Made by a program: the position numbers and the translations under genes. The notes under the pieces were generated by a model that had not been told where the DNA came from, made no database searches, and saw only the letters and a program-made list of their open reading frames with translations. From Paenibacillus_S sp043945595 (GTDB lineage: Bacteria; Bacillota; Bacilli; Paenibacillales; NBRC-103111), in contig NZ_JBIFNP010000001.1 of the NCBI RefSeq assembly GCF_043945595.1, positions 2,542,001 through 2,606,000 of the forward strand: a stretch of DNA of 64,000 nucleotides. The letters run 5' to 3'. Each line of letters opens with the position of its first letter. The stretch's first letter is position 1. Positions 43,845 to 52,924 of the stretch are shown here, in pieces.

Positions 43845-45182
43845 ATGCGCAAGCGATTATTGAAAGCGATTCCACTAGTTATTCTTACGGCCATGCTGGG
43901 ATTGGCGGGATGCAGCAGCGGCTCGCAAAATTCGGACGGCACGGGGGCGCAGGGGAAGCAGGAGGCGGCAAGCACGGCAGGGAAGAAGACGGACATTAAT
44001 ATCTGGTTATGGGATAAGACGGATTCCCGTGCCAAAATGTATGAAGAATTCACCAAGCTGCATCCGGAATACAACGTTGTCATGACAGCGGTGGAAAGCA
44101 AGGATATGGCGCAAAAGCTGCAAACCGCGCTGGCCTCCGGAGCCGATTTACCGGATATCGCGTGGCTGGAGCAAACGTATAGAGGCAAGCTGTTATCTTT
44201 GAATATTTGGGAGGATCTGACGAAAGCTCCGTATAATCTAGACAAATCGCAGGTGCTCGATTACTTGATCCCTCTGGAGACAACGGAAAGCGGTGTCTAT
44301 GTCGGTCCGGAAGCTCCATCCGTGGCTGGAATGGCGTATAAGCGTTCGCTGACCAAGCAATATTTCGGAACGGACGATCGTGCTGAGCTTGAGAAAATAT
44401 TCACGGATTGGGACACGTTTATCCAAAAAGGCATGGAAGTGAAGCAGAAATCGAACGGTAAAGTGTTCATGTTCGCAAGCTTGGGCGATGCCTATGCCTT
44501 CCTGAAAGGGCAAACGAGCACGCCGTTCATTCAAGGCACCACGCTGAATCTGAAGCAAGGGGTTTCCCCGCTGCTGGATAAGCTGATTCAAATGAAAAAA
44601 GCGGGCATCGTCGATGTGCTGGACACGAATTCCCCTGCGGCCAACGCTTCTTATACGGATGAAACGCATATTTTCTATCCATGTGCCAACTGGTCCGTCG
44701 ATTTCACGATCAAAGCGAATGACAAGGATGGAAAAGGACGCTGGGGCTTTATGATTCCTCCGGGCGGACCGTTTCCGTTAGGCGGTACCGTACAGGCGGT
44801 TCCGCAGAAAGCGAAGAACAAAGTCGGCGCTGCCGAATTGATCAAATTTTTGTTCCTGTCGGAGAAAGGCTCCGAGGTTGCGCGCGATTACAAGGGGAAC
44901 TTCTCGCCATTCAAGCCGATCTATGAAAAACCGGATTTTTACTCGAAGAAAGAGGAGTACTTTGCCGGTCAAGACGTCCAGAAGGCAATTGCACAGGAAG
45001 TTTTCCCTAAAATCAAATCGGTCCGCCTGCCAAGCAAATATGATCAGGACATCGATGACTCGATCAATGTAGCGATGAAAACAATTAATGCGTCCAAAGA
45101 CGGCAATATTGATTCGGCCCAGCTCGTGAAGAAGATGGAAGAGGATTTGAAAAACAAGCAGCCGGATTTGAAGGTGCAATAA
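43845..45182 (+). CDS. Sugar ABC transporter substrate-binding lipoprotein (MalE/UgpB type)
   Basis: 445 aa. AAAGGAGG precedes the ATG. Lipobox LAGC with Cys near residue 23. The mature protein is shorter than the LplA-type proteins elsewhere in the window and of the classical family 1 type: INIWLWDKTDSRAKMYEEFTKLHPEYNVVM, ASGADLPDIAWLEQTYRG, RWGFMIPPGGPFPLGG. It heads the operon with the two MalF/MalG-type permeases and likely the GH2-to-mutarotase gene set. Ligand unknown; the downstream enzymes suggest a pectin- or rhamnose-derived oligosaccharide. Confidence 0.92.
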   Translation: MRKRLLKAIPLVILTAMLGLAGCSSGSQNSDGTGAQGKQEAASTAGKKTDINIWLWDKTDSRAKMYEEFTKLHPEYNVVMTAVESKDMAQKLQTALASGADLPDIAWLEQTYRGKLLSLNIWEDLTKAPYNLDKSQVLDYLIPLETTESGVYVGPEAPSVAGMAYKRSLTKQYFGTDDRAELEKIFTDWDTFIQKGMEVKQKSNGKVFMFASLGDAYAFLKGQTSTPFIQGTTLNLKQGVSPLLDKLIQMKKAGIVDVLDTNSPAANASYTDETHIFYPCANWSVDFTIKANDKDGKGRWGFMIPPGGPFPLGGTVQAVPQKAKNKVGAAELIKFLFLSEKGSEVARDYKGNFSPFKPIYEKPDFYSKKEEYFAGQDVQKAIAQEVFPKIKSVRLPSKYDQDIDDSINVAMKTINASKDGNIDSAQLVKKMEEDLKNKQPDLKVQ

Positions 45183-45248
45183 ACCAAGAGACATAGGGAG
45201 TTTGGTTCAGTCGCCGGCTCCCTTTTCATTCCATCATGGAGATTGTAG

Positions 45249-46151
45249 GTGAGAGGCTTGCTGAGGATTGGCAAACGGGCAACCCCGTATATGTTGTTGA
45301 CGCCGTACTTTGTATTGTATTTGGCATTCGGCTTGTTCCCGATCCTGTTCTCGCTGGTTATCAGCTTTTCGAAATGGGACGGCATTACCGATATGACCTT
45401 CGTCGGATTAAGCAATTATATCCGTATTTTCACAAATGACAGTTTGTTTTATCAATCGCTGTTCAATACATTTCTGGTTATTGTCATCACGATTCCGGCG
45501 GAAATTGTTCTAGGCTTGCTGCTGGCTGTATTTTTGAAAGATTTTTTCGGCAAATCGAGGAATGCGCTGCAATTGATTAACTTTTTGCCGTATATTACGA
45601 CGCCTGTAGCGATCGGGATTATATTCCAAATCTTGTTCGATTGGAAGAACGGTTCGGTGAACGCGGTGCTCGGCATGCTGGGGATCGATACCGTCTATTG
45701 GCTCGGGATGCCGTGGGCGGCGAGACTCGTGGTCATCATTATGCAGAGCTGGACCTCGTACGGTTACAAAATGGTGCTCTTTCTGTCCGGCTTATCGACA
45801 ATTCCCGAGGAGCTGTATGAATCGGCCAAAATCGACGGAGCGAAATGGAAGGACAGCTTCTTCCACATCACGCTGCCGATGCTGCGCCCGATTATGCTCT
45901 TTGTCGTGACGACGAGCATCATTAACGGCTTCCGTCTGTTTGACGAGCCGCAGCTGCTGTTCCAGTCCGACTCGCAGCCGATCGGCGGTCCCGATCATGC
46001 CGTCTTGACAGTTGTGATGAGATATTACGACGTCGCTTTCCACAATTTTGAATTCGGCTACGGCTCTGCGATTGCCTACAGCTTGTTTATTGTCATTTCG
46101 ATCTTTTCCTTTGTCTCAATGAAGGTGATGAACCGCGGGGAGGGGGTCTAA
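45249..46151 (+). CDS. Sugar ABC transporter permease, MalF/UgpA type
   Basis: 300 aa from GTG 45249, with GGAG seven bases upstream. Membrane segment YMLLTPYFVLYLAFGLFPILFSLVISFS, EAA loop YESAKIDGAKWKDSFFHITLPMLRP. It begins 66 bases after the binding protein and is followed two bases later by its partner. Compared with the LplB-type permeases of the other three importers it belongs to the UgpA-like branch. Confidence 0.92.
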   Translation: MRGLLRIGKRATPYMLLTPYFVLYLAFGLFPILFSLVISFSKWDGITDMTFVGLSNYIRIFTNDSLFYQSLFNTFLVIVITIPAEIVLGLLLAVFLKDFFGKSRNALQLINFLPYITTPVAIGIIFQILFDWKNGSVNAVLGMLGIDTVYWLGMPWAARLVVIIMQSWTSYGYKMVLFLSGLSTIPEELYESAKIDGAKWKDSFFHITLPMLRPIMLFVVTTSIINGFRLFDEPQLLFQSDSQPIGGPDHAVLTVVMRYYDVAFHNFEFGYGSAIAYSLFIVISIFSFVSMKVMNRGEGV

Positions 46152-46153
46152 CT

Positions 46154-46972
46154 ATGGGCGTTCGTATGGCAAAGCTGCCGGTATATATTTTCGTTACGCT
46201 TCTGTCGCTATTCGCCTTGATTCCGTTCTATACCATGATTATTATGGGCACCTATGTCAGCGAGGACTTATATACCGGGCTCAAATTATGGCCGGGCGAT
46301 TACTTGCTGGAAAATTTGAAATCGGTCATGGCGCAAAACTTTTTCCGATTTTATTTCAACAGCTTGCTGGTTGCCGTTACGAATACCGTCTTGGCTGTAC
46401 TGGTCAGCGCCGTTACGGGGTTTACCTTTGCCAAATACGAGTTTAAAGGCAAAAAAATATTGTACTTCTTTATTATCGGCACGCTCATGATTCCCCCGCA
46501 GCTGGGCTTGATCGGCTTTGTTGTGGAGATGCGCTACCTGGGCCTGGTTAATACACTGTACCCGCTTATTATAGGGGGAATAGCGAATGCTTTCGGCGTA
46601 TTCTGGATGACGCAGTATATTTCGTCCGCCGTGCCCAATGAAATTATCGAAAGCGGAAGGCTGGACGGCTGCAGCGATATCGGGCTCTTTGCCCGCATCA
46701 TTCTGCCGGTGATCCGGCCGGCGCTGATTACGCTGTCCCTGCTGTTTTTTCTCTGGTCGTGGAACAACTATCTGACGCCGCTCGTGCTTATCAATAAGGA
46801 GAGCATGTACACCATCCCGCTGGCCGTTTCTCTGCTGAGCAGCGAATACCGAACCGACTATGCGGCCCGGATTCTGGCGCTGGCGCTGTCGACCATCCCG
46901 ATCCTCATTCTGTTCGGCTTTGGCTCCAAGCATTTGATCCGGGGGCTGGTCGGGGGCAGCATCAAAGGATAA
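46154..46972 (+). CDS. Carbohydrate ABC transporter permease, MalG/UgpE type
   Basis: 272 aa. GGGGAGGGGG lies eight bases before ATG 46154. Membrane segment VYIFVTLLSLFALIPFYTMIIMG, EAA loop IESGRLDGCSDIGLFARIILPVIRPALI, C-terminus LIRGLVGGSIKG. It forms the channel with the previous gene. No ATPase gene follows. Confidence 0.92.
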   Translation: MGVRMAKLPVYIFVTLLSLFALIPFYTMIIMGTYVSEDLYTGLKLWPGDYLLENLKSVMAQNFFRFYFNSLLVAVTNTVLAVLVSAVTGFTFAKYEFKGKKILYFFIIGTLMIPPQLGLIGFVVEMRYLGLVNTLYPLIIGGIANAFGVFWMTQYISSAVPNEIIESGRLDGCSDIGLFARIILPVIRPALITLSLLFFLWSWNNYLTPLVLINKESMYTIPLAVSLLSSEYRTDYAARILALALSTIPILILFGFGSKHLIRGLVGGSIKG

Positions 46973-47044
46973 GCTTCCGCGCGCCAGACTGCGTGAAGCG
47001 GATGGAGATAATGCAAGGGTATTATCGCGATTTTGAAGACGTGA

Positions 47045-47141
47045 AGCTATCGTGATCCAGAAGATGCAAAGCCGGCGTAATGCCGGCGATCTATAGCTAT
47101 CGTGCTGCAGATGATGCGCAAGCTGTCGCAATACAGATGAC
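47045..47141. repeat. Degenerate direct repeats between permease and GH2 genes
   Basis: Two 23-base copies (47045-47067 and 47095-47117) starting AGCTATCGTG agree at 20 positions. A weaker third copy starts at 47121 (AGCTGTCGCA). A hairpin GCCGGC-GTAAT-GCCGGC (47071-47087) lies between copies one and two. No T run follows, so it is not a standard terminator. Possible regulator sites or transcript-processing element. Confidence 0.65.
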
Positions 47142-47173
47142 AGACGACGTAAACCAATCGAGGTGATCTGAAG

Positions 47174-49690
47174 ATGAAGCTCATAACCGAATTTAATGAG
47201 GGCTGGGAGCTAAAGCAGGCTGCGTCGTCCGAGCCATCCGGCCGGTTCGCGGATGAACCGGAGGAAGGACAGGGTTGGATCAAGACGCAGATTCCTGCGC
47301 AGGTCCATGAAATTTTGCTGAGAGAAGGCCTGATCGAGGATCCGGCGCTTTACGGGAAGGGCAAGGAATGCCTGTGGGTCGCAGAGAGCGACTGGCTCTA
47401 CAGGCGGAGCTTTGCCGCACCGGAGCAGGCAGGAAGAACGTATCTGCATTTCAAAGGCTTGGACACGCTGGTTGATATTTATTTGAACGGCCGGCACCTG
47501 GCTTACCACAACGACATGTATTTGCCGCTGCGAGTGGAAATCACGGAGCTGCTGAAGGAAGACAATCTGCTGCTACTTCATTTTCATTCTCCCTATACGT
47601 ATATCGAGCAGGCGGACTTTCCCGAAGCATGGGAGGGTAAAATCCGCAAAAGCCGGCTTATCCGCAAAAACGACCAGGATTTCACGGATTATTTGGGCGC
47701 CAAGCCGTATCTGACCCGCATAGGCATTTACGATAAAGTCGTTCTGGAAGTTGTAGACGACATGGAGATCAGCGAGACGGATGTCACCGTCCGGTTAACG
47801 GAGGACTATCGGCAAGGACGCGTATCGGTTCGCGTTTACGGCAGCGGCGCGACGGATGACGCTTCGGTACAGATCCGTGTGACAGGTCCTGACCTGCAGA
47901 CAGCTGCACAGTACAGCGGACCGGTTCAGGCCGCTTCTGGCGGCGGAGATGCAAGCGGCTTGCGGAGCCGCATACATACGGCAGAAGTCACCATAGATCA
48001 CCCGCAGCTGTGGTGGCCCAGAGGTTATGGAGCGCAGCCGCTTTATGAGCTTGAGGTCACTTTGATCGCAGGCGGTGAAGTAAAGGACAAGGTAACGAAG
48101 CGGATCGGATTTCGCGACGTGAAGATGCCGGAGCCGTTCGATTTCCGGATCAACGGGAAACAGATCAAGCTGTGGGGCGCGCAATCGGTGCAGATTCAGG
48201 GCATGACGCACTGCTGGGATGACGACAAGTCGAACCGGCTGCTCGATTTGCTGGAAAATGCCAACATGAATGCGCAGCGGATCTGGGGCGGAGCGAACCG
48301 GTATGACGATTCGTTTTATGAGGAAGCGGACCGGCGCGGTGTTCTGATTTGGCAGGAATTTTTCCATGATTACGGAATGTACCCGGACACGAAGGAATAC
48401 CGTGCATTATGTAAACAAGAAGCGGAGTACCAGGTGAAACGGCTGAAGCATCATCCTTCGCTGCTGTTCTGGTGCGGCGGCAATGAATGCTTCATGGGCG
48501 CGGAATTCGAGCTGCCGGGCGTGCCGTATATCGGCGGCGGTATTTTTCTCGAGGATTATAAAGACGTCTGCGAGACGCTGGACCCGGACAGATATTATCA
48601 TATCAACTCGCCATACGGCGGGGCCTACTGCAACGATCCGCTGGAAGGGGACACGCACAGCTATACGAATACATGGTATGTGCCGGGGGCCGACTATCCG
48701 GTCATGATTGCCGAAGAAATCCGGACGTCCCCGCCTTCGCTCCGAAGCTTTCTCCGCTACATGGGCGAAGAGAGAGCGTGGCCCGAGGGTTACACGGGCA
48801 TGATTACAAGCCGTTCGCCTTACCCGTGGCCGGATACGTGGACAGAGCAGACCTCCGCCATGGGCTGGAAAAAGATTCCGCCGATCGAGCTGTTCTACGA
48901 CGCGGACAACCTGGAGGCGGCCGTCTACAAATTCGGCGCGGCGCATGCGCATTATTTGCGCAGGATTCTGGAGAACAACCGCCGGGGCAAGCCATCCGGC
49001 GACCCGGACGGGGAACGGATATGCAAGGGGCATTTCGTATGCCGCTGGAACGACACATGGCCGGTCATTTACGGCAGCATGATCGATTATTATTTCGAGC
49101 CGTTCATGCCGTATTACGCGGTAAAGCGGGCTTACGAGCCGGTGCTGCTTTCGTTCGACGTGCAAAATTTCATTTATATGTGGATTGTCAATGACAGCCC
49201 GGCGGACGTGGAGGGGACGCTGCATGTGAAGCTGTTTCATCCGCCAAGCAATACATTCGTCCAGGAGCTTCAGCTCCAGGTCCATGCGGCATCCGGTGAA
49301 TCCAGGCTCATCACCGACCTGAATGCGTTCAAGCAGTTTTCGCGAGAATGTATTTTGTACACGGTTCTTATCGACCACGAAGGAAATACGATCGCAAGGA
49401 CGAACGATTTCGTCGACATCGAGAAGAAGCTACGCTTCCCGGAAGCGAAATTAAGCATGGAAGTGGAGGGCGACACGGTGAAGCTGACGACCGATACGTT
49501 CGCCCGAAGCATTGAGCTGTCCGGGGATGGGGAAGGCGATGCGTTCGGCTGGCTGTTCGAGGATAACTATTTCGACCTGCTGCCCGGAGAGGTGAAGCGG
49601 GTGAAGATTAAAGGCCGGCACAAGCAGGGCACGATCCGGGCGAAAGCCTACTATTCCCCTTATATGACGGAAGGAGCGTTCCAACGATGA
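47174..49690 (+). CDS. Glycoside hydrolase family 2 protein, beta-mannosidase-like
   Basis: 838 aa, cytoplasmic. Order: sugar-binding jelly roll (residues 1-200, with TYLHFKGLDTLVDIYLNGRHL), immunoglobulin-like domain (200-320, WWPRGYGAQPLYELEV), then the TIM barrel with ANMNAQRIWGGANRYDDSFYEEADRRG and HPSLLFWCGGNECF, where Glu at about 436 is the acid/base. The nucleophile is probably a Glu in VMIAEEIRTSPPS (about 513). C-terminal sandwich domains follow. The layout fits the mannosidase branch of GH2 rather than beta-galactosidase, but the substrate could be another glycoside. Its stop overlaps the next start by four bases (ATGA), so translation is coupled. Confidence 0.85.
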   Translation: MKLITEFNEGWELKQAASSEPSGRFADEPEEGQGWIKTQIPAQVHEILLREGLIEDPALYGKGKECLWVAESDWLYRRSFAAPEQAGRTYLHFKGLDTLVDIYLNGRHLAYHNDMYLPLRVEITELLKEDNLLLLHFHSPYTYIEQADFPEAWEGKIRKSRLIRKNDQDFTDYLGAKPYLTRIGIYDKVVLEVVDDMEISETDVTVRLTEDYRQGRVSVRVYGSGATDDASVQIRVTGPDLQTAAQYSGPVQAASGGGDASGLRSRIHTAEVTIDHPQLWWPRGYGAQPLYELEVTLIAGGEVKDKVTKRIGFRDVKMPEPFDFRINGKQIKLWGAQSVQIQGMTHCWDDDKSNRLLDLLENANMNAQRIWGGANRYDDSFYEEADRRGVLIWQEFFHDYGMYPDTKEYRALCKQEAEYQVKRLKHHPSLLFWCGGNECFMGAEFELPGVPYIGGGIFLEDYKDVCETLDPDRYYHINSPYGGAYCNDPLEGDTHSYTNTWYVPGADYPVMIAEEIRTSPPSLRSFLRYMGEERAWPEGYTGMITSRSPYPWPDTWTEQTSAMGWKKIPPIELFYDADNLEAAVYKFGAAHAHYLRRILENNRRGKPSGDPDGERICKGHFVCRWNDTWPVIYGSMIDYYFEPFMPYYAVKRAYEPVLLSFDVQNFIYMWIVNDSPADVEGTLHVKLFHPPSNTFVQELQLQVHAASGESRLITDLNAFKQFSRECILYTVLIDHEGNTIARTNDFVDIEKKLRFPEAKLSMEVEGDTVKLTTDTFARSIELSGDGEGDAFGWLFEDNYFDLLPGEVKRVKIKGRHKQGTIRAKAYYSPYMTEGAFQR

Positions 49691-50568
49691 AGATCATTCG
49701 CTATTCCGACCGTTTGGATGAGCTGCTGGTTCCCGGCACCACGGCGCAGAAGCTGGTTTCCGGCTTCGGGTTCGCCGAAGGCCCGGCCTGGTGCCCGCAT
49801 ACGGATCGGCTCTATTTCACCGATTTCATGAACTACCGCATCTATACCTGGAGCGAAGCGCATGGAGTGCAGGTGTTCCGGGAGCCGAGCGGCCGCGCAG
49901 TCGGGCTCGCCCTGGATGCGGAGGGACGGCTGCTGTCCTGCGAAACCGAGCCGCGGCGCATTTCCCGCACGGAGAAGGACGGTACCGTGACGCCGCTGAT
50001 TACGCATTACCAAGGCATGCGGATCAACAATACGAACGATGTCATTGTCAAAAAGGACGGATCGGTCTATTTCACCGATCCGTACAGCACGGCGCTGGGA
50101 GCGCCGAGAGACTTGCCCTTCAACGGCGTATACCGCTACGAGCCGTGGTCCGGTACGCTCAGCGTCATAGCGGACGACTTCAATCGTCCCAACGGGCTGG
50201 CGTTCTCGCCGGATGAGTCGCTGCTCTACGTCGACGATACGAACGAGCAGAACGTGAGGGTGTACGAAGTGGCTTCGGACGGGAGCCTACACAGCGGCAG
50301 GCTGTTTGCGCAGCTGGATACGTCCGCAGGTCCCGGCGCAGCGGACGGGATGAAAGTAGACGAGCGTGGCAACGTGTACGTGACCGGCCCCGGGGGCATC
50401 TGGATCCTCGCCCCGTCAGGCGAGACGCTCGGCCGGATGGAGCTGCCGGAGGTGGCCGCCAACCTGTGCTTCGGCACGCCGCCGGCATCGCCGCTTGGCA
50501 GCACGCTGTTTATTACCGCGTCCTCCTCGCTGTACAGCGTGAAGCTGCGGGTTCGCGGAGCGATATAA
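49687..50568 (+). CDS. SMP-30/gluconolactonase family protein
   Basis: 293 aa. Six-bladed propeller with metal ligands: Glu31 in GFAEGPAW, Asn in RINNTNDVIVKKDGSVYFTDP, Asn in FNRPNGLAFSPDE, Asp in AADGMKVDERGN. It hydrolyses sugar lactones to aldonates. It overlaps the GH2 gene by four bases and lies 110 bases before an aldonate-dehydratase-like gene, so it fits the second step of a non-phosphorylating sugar-acid pathway. Ribosome site GGAAGGAG is inside the previous gene. Confidence 0.9.
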   Translation: MKIIRYSDRLDELLVPGTTAQKLVSGFGFAEGPAWCPHTDRLYFTDFMNYRIYTWSEAHGVQVFREPSGRAVGLALDAEGRLLSCETEPRRISRTEKDGTVTPLITHYQGMRINNTNDVIVKKDGSVYFTDPYSTALGAPRDLPFNGVYRYEPWSGTLSVIADDFNRPNGLAFSPDESLLYVDDTNEQNVRVYEVASDGSLHSGRLFAQLDTSAGPGAADGMKVDERGNVYVTGPGGIWILAPSGETLGRMELPEVAANLCFGTPPASPLGSTLFITASSSLYSVKLRVRGAI

Positions 50569-50678
50569 TCCAAGCCCGAAACCGGGCCCGAGTCCGGCTT
50601 GGGGGAAGGCTTGGGCCGAAGCTGTACCGCCGCAAGCGGCAGCGGGAGACATTCTTGCACGGCAGGGAGGGATAACGG

Positions 50679-51863
50679 GTGAAAATCACCGGTGTACAGG
50701 TGTTCAGAATAAGCGGGTCGATGTCCCGAGCGTGGGAGCACCGCGCCCGTTCAGCTACCCCGCTGGACATGTATGCGGACTATGCGGCGCGCGATCCGCT
50801 TCCCATCCTGGACGAGACGTCCGGTCCGATGGAGCTTGTCCGTTATTATGTGTCGATAACAACCGATGAAGGGCTGGAGGGCTTGTACGGCCCGATGGTA
50901 TATGAGGAACAGGCGGATATTATCGCCAAGAAGCTCAAGCCCTTTTTGCTGGGGCAGGACCCGCTCGATATTGAACGGCTATGGGATCAAATGCGGCACG
51001 ACCGCCATGGCCGCACCGGATATTACATGATGGCGGTCAGCGCCGTCGACTGCGCGCTCTGGGATTTGCGCGGCAAATATTTCAACGCGCCGGTGTACCG
51101 CCTGCTTGGCGAACCGACGAGGACGCAAATTCCGGTCTATGCGAGCGCGCTGGGCTTCTCCCTTGAACCGGGCAAGGTCCGCGAGCAGGCGAAGGCGCTT
51201 GTTCAGGAAGGCTACAAGGCGCAAAAATGGTTTTTTCGCCACGGGCCATCCGGCGGCGGCGAGGGCAAAGCGGCCAACCTCCGCATGGCGCAGGAGGTGC
51301 GGGAAGCGATCGGCAGCGGGCATGATTTTATGCTGGACTGCTGGATGGGCTGGGATGTCCCTTATGCGGCGGACATGATGGACCGGCTGCGCGAGCTGCG
51401 CCCGCTCTGGCTGGAGGAACCGCTCGTGCCGAATCAAATCGACGGCTACCGGCGGCTGAAGGAACGCGGGGCACTGCAGCTGGCGGCAGGAGAGCACCTG
51501 TATACCCGCAAGGACTTCAAGCCTTTTCTGGATCAGGGGCTGCTGACCTACGCTCAGCCGGACCCGGATTGAACCGGGGGGATTACGGAGCTGCGCAAGC
51601 TTGCCGTGCTGGCCGAGACGTACGATGTCCAGTTCATTCCGCACGGCTGCACCGTGCTCCCTAACCTGCATGTCATCGCCGCGCTGCCTCCGTCGCTGTG
51701 TCCTTACCTGGAGTATCTGGTGCTGTACCAGCGGCAGCAGGATCATTTTCATACGTATAAGCCGCGGCCGGTCAACGGATTTCTTCCTTTGCCGGAGCAG
51801 CCGGGGCTCGGTATTGAACTGGATGAAAGCGTCATCGAAAGCAAAGTACTTATATTGGGATAA
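50679..51863 (+). pseudogene. Mandelate racemase/enolase superfamily dehydratase (L-rhamnonate-dehydratase-like), in-frame TGA
   Basis: 394 codons, reading frame continuous except TGA at 51570-51572 (codon 298). Before it: YKAQKWFFRHGPSGGGEGK, metal ligands Asp in FMLDCWMGWD, Glu in WLEEPLVP, Glu in LAAGEHLYTR. After it: TGGITELRKLAVLAETYD and FIPHGCTVLPN with the catalytic His region. The KWFFRHGP block and final PHG resemble L-rhamnonate dehydratase. Family members read QPD..W.GGITE here, so TGA most likely stands for TGG (Trp). As sequenced the product lacks its last 97 residues, including the His, and should be inactive. Start GTG 50679 follows GGAGGG. Confidence 0.82.
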
Positions 51864-51877
51864 AGGGAGGAAACCGG

Positions 51878-52900
51878 GTGAAATACGGTTATTTGGGGAA
51901 GTCGGGAATGCGCGTCAGCCGCTTATGTCTGGGGACGGCCGCGTTCGGCGGCTTGGTAGGCAAGGGCGGCGAATACGGCAGCATCAGCGAGAAGGAGGCG
52001 TTCCGCATGATGGACGCTGCGCTGGATGCGGGCATTAATTTTTTTGATACGGCGAACGTGTACGGCGGCGTAAGGCACCGCGGGGAGACGATCGGCCACC
52101 GCGGGATTACGGAGGAAATCATCGGGCGCTGGTTCGCCCAAGGCGGGAACCGCCGCGAGAAGGTGGTGCTCGGCACGAAGGTCGGCCGGGTGTTCGAGCT
52201 CGATGAACTGGACGGCCCGAACAAGGCGCAGGGCTTGTCGCTGTACAAAATCCGCCGCCATTTTGAAGCGTCGCTCAGAAGGCTGCAGACCGACCATATC
52301 GAGCTGTACCAGATGCACCATGTGAACCGCAATGTGCAGTGGGAAGAATTGTGGGAGGCGTTCGAAGGACTGGTCCGCTCCGGGAAGGTCGATTATATCG
52401 GGTCTTCCAATTTTGCGGGCCGGGATCTGGCGCGCGCCCAGGCAGCCGCGAAGGAGAGGCATTTCATGGGACTGATCTCCGAGCAGCACGGGTACAATCT
52501 GCTGAACCGCTTCCCGGAGACGGATGCGCTCCCGACCGCGCGGCAGCTCGGCATTGGCGTCACGGTATTCAGCCCGCTGGCCAGGGGGCTGCTTGCCACT
52601 GACGTGACGAAGCCGATGACGCGCGTGCTCACCGATGATGCGGCGATGCTGCTTGAAACGCACCGTGCCCAGATGGAGCAGTATTCCGCGCTGTGTAGAG
52701 ACTTGGGGGAAACGGAAGCGAATGTAGCGCTGGCGTGGCTCATCTCCAATCCGGCGATTTCGGCGCCGATTATCGGACCGAGCAGCGTAGAAGAGCTGGA
52801 GGACGTGCTGCGGGCGGTCGAGATTGAGCTGGACGCATCCACCCTGCAGCGTCTGGATGAAATATTCCCGAAGACGACGGAGCTTTCCATGTTTAAATAA
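51878..52900 (+). CDS. Aldo/keto reductase, first tandem copy
   Basis: 340 aa from GTG 51878 with AAGGGAGG seven bases before. Family tetrad: Asp and Tyr in FFDTANVYGG, Lys in KVVLGTKVG, His in YQMHHVNRN. NADPH-binding end: APIIGPSSVEELEDVL. It belongs to the AKR branch related to YajO and Gcy-like oxidoreductases. With a lactonase and a dehydratase upstream it could oxidise an aldose to its lactone or reduce a keto product; direction is not shown by sequence. It has a near twin starting 25 bases downstream. Confidence 0.92.
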   Translation: MKYGYLGKSGMRVSRLCLGTAAFGGLVGKGGEYGSISEKEAFRMMDAALDAGINFFDTANVYGGVRHRGETIGHRGITEEIIGRWFAQGGNRREKVVLGTKVGRVFELDELDGPNKAQGLSLYKIRRHFEASLRRLQTDHIELYQMHHVNRNVQWEELWEAFEGLVRSGKVDYIGSSNFAGRDLARAQAAAKERHFMGLISEQHGYNLLNRFPETDALPTARQLGIGVTVFSPLARGLLATDVTKPMTRVLTDDAAMLLETHRAQMEQYSALCRDLGETEANVALAWLISNPAISAPIIGPSSVEELEDVLRAVEIELDASTLQRLDEIFPKTTELSMFK

Positions 52901-52924
52901 CAACGGTTAGGGGAGGAACGGACG

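Noticed and set aside
16800..51572. TGA read as Trp or selenocysteine (alternative code) for the two in-frame TGA codons
   Set aside because: Many genes here end at TGA in the normal way, and no selenocysteine insertion hairpin or selenoprotein context is seen. Point error or mutation is simpler.
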